Shown here piece after piece: positions 62,493 to 64,000 of a stretch of 64,000 nt of DNA (its first letter is position 1; each line of letters begins with the position of its first letter). The translations under genes and the position numbers were made by a program. The DNA is from Stackebrandtia nassauensis DSM 44728. GTDB lineage: Bacteria; Actinomycetota; Actinomycetes; Mycobacteriales; Micromonosporaceae. Below the pieces are notes generated by a model that was given only the letters and a program-made list of their open reading frames with translations, was not told where the DNA came from and did not search any database. The stretch is taken from assembly GCF_000024545.1 (NCBI RefSeq), contig NC_013947.1, forward strand, positions 3,906,001-3,970,000, written 5' to 3'.

Positions 62493-64000
62493 TGTCCGTC
62501 CTGTGTCAGCAGTTCGGCGGCCCGCACCGCCGCTTCGGTACGGGTCTTGGCCCCCAGTTTGCGCATCCCGGCACGGATGTGGGTCTCCACGGTCTCGCGG
62601 GTGATACCCAACGCCACCGCGATCCGGCGGGTCGGTTCACCGGCGGCGACCATCGTCAGCACCTGCTGCTCCCGCGACGTCAACGCGTCCCCGGCGCGTT
62701 TGCCGCGCCGATCGCGCCGCACCCGGTGGCGCCGCAAGGCTTGCCGCGCCCGTCCGGCCAAAATGGTCAACCCCGCTTCGTCGGCGATCGCCTCGGCCGC
62801 CTCCAACGGCGGCACCGCCCCGGCCGCGTCCGGCGCGTACAAACCGTGCGCCAAAAGGCATCGCACCTGTTCCCGCACCACAACCTCCCGCCACGCCTCG
62901 GCGGCGGTGTCGAAGGCCCCGGCGGCCGACGCGTCCACCGCGGCGGCCTGCCAGGCGCTCAACGTCTGTCGGGCCGGATCCGGCACCGAGTCGATGTCCC
63001 CGGCCTCGGAAGGCTCACCGGCGTCGAAGGCGGCCCAGTTGGCGGTGATGCGGCCCATCCCCGACACCAGCGAGGCGTCGTCCCCGGCGGCGGCCCTGGC
63101 CTGGGCGGGCTGGTTGTCCAGCCACGCGGCCTCACCGGCAACCCAGCGCAGCACCGTCGCCACCGACGGCGGCACCGGACCGGCGTTGCGCAGCCGGTGC
63201 CGGGCGTTGCGCAGCGCACCGGTGTCGGCCTCGGCGAGGCTTGCCGAGGCGGTGGCGTAGCCGCGCGCCACCGACGGCAGCGCGTGGTCCAGCAGCGTGA
63301 CCGCCCGCGAGGCGGCCTCCTCCAGGTGCCCACCCCCCAGGACCCGGCACCACACCTGCGCGGCCAGAAACCGGGTCTGCCAGCTGTAGGCGTGATCGGC
63401 GGTGCACGCGGCCGCGGCCCGTTCGGCGGCCGCGGCGGCCTGGTCGAGGTTGCCGTCGGCGATGAGGTACTCCACCAGCAGCCAGGCGCTCCACCGGGCG
63501 GTCAGGGCATCGCCGTCCCGTCCGGCGGCGACCGCGGCGGCGGCCAGGCCCTGCTGCCAGCCCGGTTCGCGGCGGCGCGCGTCGTGCGCGGCCACGGCGG
63601 CAGCCAGTCCCGGCGCACTCGGCCGGTCCCCGTGCCGGGCCCGCACGGCGGCGGCCACGGTGTCGGCCGAGGCACCCGCCAGCGCCGTCAACAGCCGCAC
63701 CCGGTCGACAGCCTCGGCCAGTCCGTCGTCCAGTTTCGACGAATCGGGCAGGGTGGCGGCGACCTCGGCCGCCTTGTTGGTGTGACCGGCGTGCAGATGG
63801 GCCTGCGCCCGCGCCACCGTCGCCTCCACGCTCGACAGCTGCTCCAGCACCGTCAGCGCCGAACGCGGTCGTCCCACCGCCAGGGCCGCGGCGGCGGCCT
63901 CCAGCCGGGTGGCCTCGTCGGCGGGCGAATCACTCAGCGCGCACGCGAACAGCAGCGCCTCGGCGCGGCGGGCCTGGTTGTCGCCACCGGCGGCGCGCAG
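62489..64000 (-). CDS. large LuxR-type regulator (5' end outside window)
   Basis: The reading frame is open to the right edge, so the start lies beyond it; 503 codons are visible. Most of the protein consists of alanine-rich helical TPR-like repeats (RFLAAQVWCRVLGGGHLEEAA; AWLLVEYLIADGNLDQAAAAAERA). The last 65 residues form a LuxR HTH (LTSREQQVLTMVAAGEPTRRIAVALGITRETVETHIRAGMRKLG is typical in layout). This suits an LAL-type activator whose ATPase part would be outside the window. Stop 62489 overlaps the next start. Confidence 0.85.
   Translation of the reverse strand: MRAAGGDNQARRAEALLFACALSDSPADEATRLEAAAAALAVGRPRSALTVLEQLSSVEATVARAQAHLHAGHTNKAAEVAATLPDSSKLDDGLAEAVDRVRLLTALAGASADTVAAAVRARHGDRPSAPGLAAAVAAHDARRREPGWQQGLAAAAVAAGRDGDALTARWSAWLLVEYLIADGNLDQAAAAAERAAAACTADHAYSWQTRFLAAQVWCRVLGGGHLEEAASRAVTLLDHALPSVARGYATASASLAEADTGALRNARHRLRNAGPVPPSVATVLRWVAGEAAWLDNQPAQARAAAGDDASLVSGMGRITANWAAFDAGEPSEAGDIDSVPDPARQTLSAWQAAAVDASAAGAFDTAAEAWREVVVREQVRCLLAHGLYAPDAAGAVPPLEAAEAIADEAGLTILAGRARQALRRHRVRRDRRGKRAGDALTSREQQVLTMVAAGEPTRRIAVALGITRETVETHIRAGMRKLGAKTRTEAAVRAAELLTQDGQ

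Overview
This window comes from a high-GC, GTG-start-rich actinobacterium. The evidence is the overall composition, a SARP/AfsR-type regulator, a conservon-like CvnA/CvnB pair, many NarL-type two-component systems, twin-arginine and lipoprotein signals, and overlapping ATGA/GTGA gene pairs. The exact genus cannot be fixed from the sequence alone. No tRNA, rRNA, CRISPR array, transposase or phage module was seen. Coding density is high: no gene-free stretch exceeds 300 bases, and the longest is about 285 bases at 23497-23781.

Left part (1-16.6 kb): a truncated Hsp70-family ATPase fused to a membrane region; a histidine kinase/response regulator pair; a Tat-exported short-chain dehydrogenase; a WYL regulator divergent from a three-gene unit (DinB-like with pentapeptide repeats, alpha/beta hydrolase, erythromycin-esterase-like protein); a lipoprotein divergent from a large SARP regulator that is followed by a metallo-beta-lactamase-fold hydrolase; a secreted GH89 alpha-N-acetylglucosaminidase; and a secreted CAP/SCP protein.

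16.8-25 kb: an unusual transport unit made of a lipoprotein substrate-binding protein, a SAM methyltransferase and a fused LivH-LivM permease, with no ATPase gene. It converges on a two-gene conservon (CvnB roadblock and CvnA kinase, without CvnC or CvnD). A secreted ricin-type lectin and a RibD/DHFR-like protein follow.

25-41 kb: on the minus strand, a GH13 glucosidase, a membrane-anchored solute-binding-like protein, a DUF427 protein and a LacI regulator. The regulator is divergent from a near-complete L-rhamnose operon: ABC importer (ATPase, two permeases, binding protein), RhaI isomerase, bifunctional RhaD aldolase/dehydrogenase, RhaB kinase and an LldD-like lactate dehydrogenase. The layout supports rhamnose going to dihydroxyacetone phosphate plus lactaldehyde, then lactate, then pyruvate. 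Two similar CGATTCA-containing operator-like sites lie in the divergent promoter.

41-51.7 kb: a STAND-like NTPase with repeats, a VOC-fold protein, a TetR regulator with a perfect 13-bp inverted repeat at its promoter, a TPR protein, two uncharacterised exported or anchored proteins (one looks like an S8 protease precursor that has lost its catalytic domain), and a tiny secreted protein carrying a metzincin-like zinc motif.

51.7-64 kb: a second two-component system, a Tat alpha/beta hydrolase, a MarR-GNAT fusion, membrane proteins, a secreted GDPD-fold protein lacking catalytic residues, cytochrome bd oxidase (cydAB) with tandem palindromes upstream, a PlsC-type acyltransferase, and at the right edge three minus-strand genes ending in a truncated LuxR-type regulator.
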